A stretch of 43,531 bases of DNA from NCBI GenBank assembly GCA_910587195.1, contig CAJUKL010000015.1, forward strand, positions 1 through 43,531. Reading direction: 5' to 3'. Numbering within the stretch: the stretch's first letter is position 1; each line of letters starts with the position of its first letter. The translations under genes were made by a program, and so were the position numbers. The notes below the pieces were generated by a model. The model searched no databases. It saw only the letters and a program-made list of their open reading frames with translations, and had not been told where the DNA came from. The stretch is from an uncultured Clostridia bacterium (GTDB lineage Bacteria > Bacillota > Clostridia > Lachnospirales > Anaerotignaceae). This document shows, piece after piece, positions 43,157 through 43,531 of this stretch.

Positions 43157-43387
43157 ATGATTCAGAAAAAACGTGGACGCAGAAAAAAACGTGTTTGTGC
43201 GTCTTGTGCAGATAAAGTAACTACAATTGATTACAAAGATATTAGTAAATTGAGAAGATATGTTTCTGAAAGAGGAAAAATTCTTCCAAGAAGAATTACT
43301 GGTAATTGTGCAAAACATCAGAGAGCTTTGACAACAGCGATTAAAAGAGCTAGACATATTGCTTTGATGCCTTACACACAAGATTAA
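43157..43387 (+). CDS. rpsR: 30S ribosomal protein S18 (zinc-ligand type)
   Basis: A 76-residue S18 with KLRRYVSERGKILPRRITGNC near 31-51 (YVSERGKILPRRITG), which is diagnostic. It keeps C14, C17 and C51 plus H54, the Cys-containing form of S18 that can hold a zinc ion; many bacteria have lost these residues or carry a Cys-free second copy. AAAGGAGG precedes the ATG. Last gene of the rpsF operon, followed by a terminator. Confidence 0.97.
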   Translation: MIQKKRGRRKKRVCASCADKVTTIDYKDISKLRRYVSERGKILPRRITGNCAKHQRALTTAIKRARHIALMPYTQD

Positions 43388-43391
43388 TGAT

Positions 43392-43428
43392 AAAACCTTG
43401 AGATAAAAATATCTCAAGGTTTTTTTGT
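43392..43428 (+). terminator. terminator of the rpsF-ssb-rpsR operon
   Basis: AAAACCTTGAGATA (43392-43405) pairs perfectly with TATCTCAAGGTTTT (43410-43423), loop AAAA, followed by more T. Confidence 0.92.
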
Positions 43429-43433
43429 TTCTT

Positions 43434-43531
43434 TTTTCTACCAACTTTTTTGAAAAAAAGTTGGACAAAAAACTTTATCTTTCGCACACGGAACAGATTC
43501 TCACTTTTAACCTCTGGTGCTCTGTTGTCGT
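43434..43531 (-). repeat. dispersed intergenic repeat, copy 3 (runs off the window)
   Basis: Read on the - strand: ACGACAACAGAGCACC module (shared with copy 4), then GATAAAGTTTTTTGTCCAAC, a hairpin CCAACTTTTTT/AAAAAGTTGG (43441-43464), and GTAGAAAAAAG. It joins the two modules seen separately in copies 1-2 and 4. The window ends inside it, so its full length is unknown. Confidence 0.6.

Overview
The window is about 43.5 kb of AT-rich, densely packed, low-GC Gram-positive chromosome. The gene set points to an anaerobic member of the Clostridia, possibly Lachnospirales: c-di-AMP cyclase operon, RNase J with a YlbF-family protein, IreB/RuvX/DUF1292, a T-box, a zinc-type S18, a long 2-hydroxyacyl-CoA dehydratase activase and rubredoxin. 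Genus-level placement is not supported. No phage, insertion sequence, transposase or CRISPR array was seen, and most genes are housekeeping.

Layout. 1-1400: four tRNA genes (Asn, Trp, Asp, Val), then a DUF2500 gene and an unrecognised gene. 1665-7330: a 1432-residue activase facing a nitroreductase-rubredoxin pair, with the decayed remnant of a second nitroreductase just upstream of the intact one. 7498-11165: cdaA-cdaR-glmM, linking c-di-AMP synthesis to cell-wall precursor supply. 11299-17492: a run of + strand genes (copper-amine-oxidase-like surface protein, glycine C-acetyltransferase, membrane protein, VOC protein, type A chloramphenicol acetyltransferase, asparagine synthetase). 17529-25622: - strand genes in four groups (rnj-ylbF behind a long structured leader; ireB-ruvX-DUF1292; a three-gene HAD/mtaB group; malQ). 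25847-31722: short mixed-strand units including a lipoprotein, a DNA repair methyltransferase, DUF554, cardiolipin synthase, acyl-ACP thioesterase and a YhhN-like membrane protein. 32088-36600: a multi-PAS diguanylate cyclase and a stand-alone TrpB2 behind a tryptophan-type T-box. 36730-41985: a small secreted protein, a cell-wall amidase, serC-serA-DUF1015 and a small membrane protein. 42318-43387: rpsF-ssb-rpsR.

Between genes lie several degenerate, hairpin-rich elements that resemble one another (near 19.75, 31.9, 42.1 and 43.5 kb) and look like a dispersed intergenic repeat family. Several genes appear to start at TTG or GTG codons placed correctly behind a strong ribosome binding site, so naive longest-ORF starts are wrong for them.

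No clearly new multi-gene system is visible. The most worthwhile leads are the T-box-controlled TrpB2, the nitroreductase remnant, the structured RNase J leader, the repeat family, the Cys-containing PAS-GGDEF protein and a symmetrical site in the malQ/lipoprotein divergent region.
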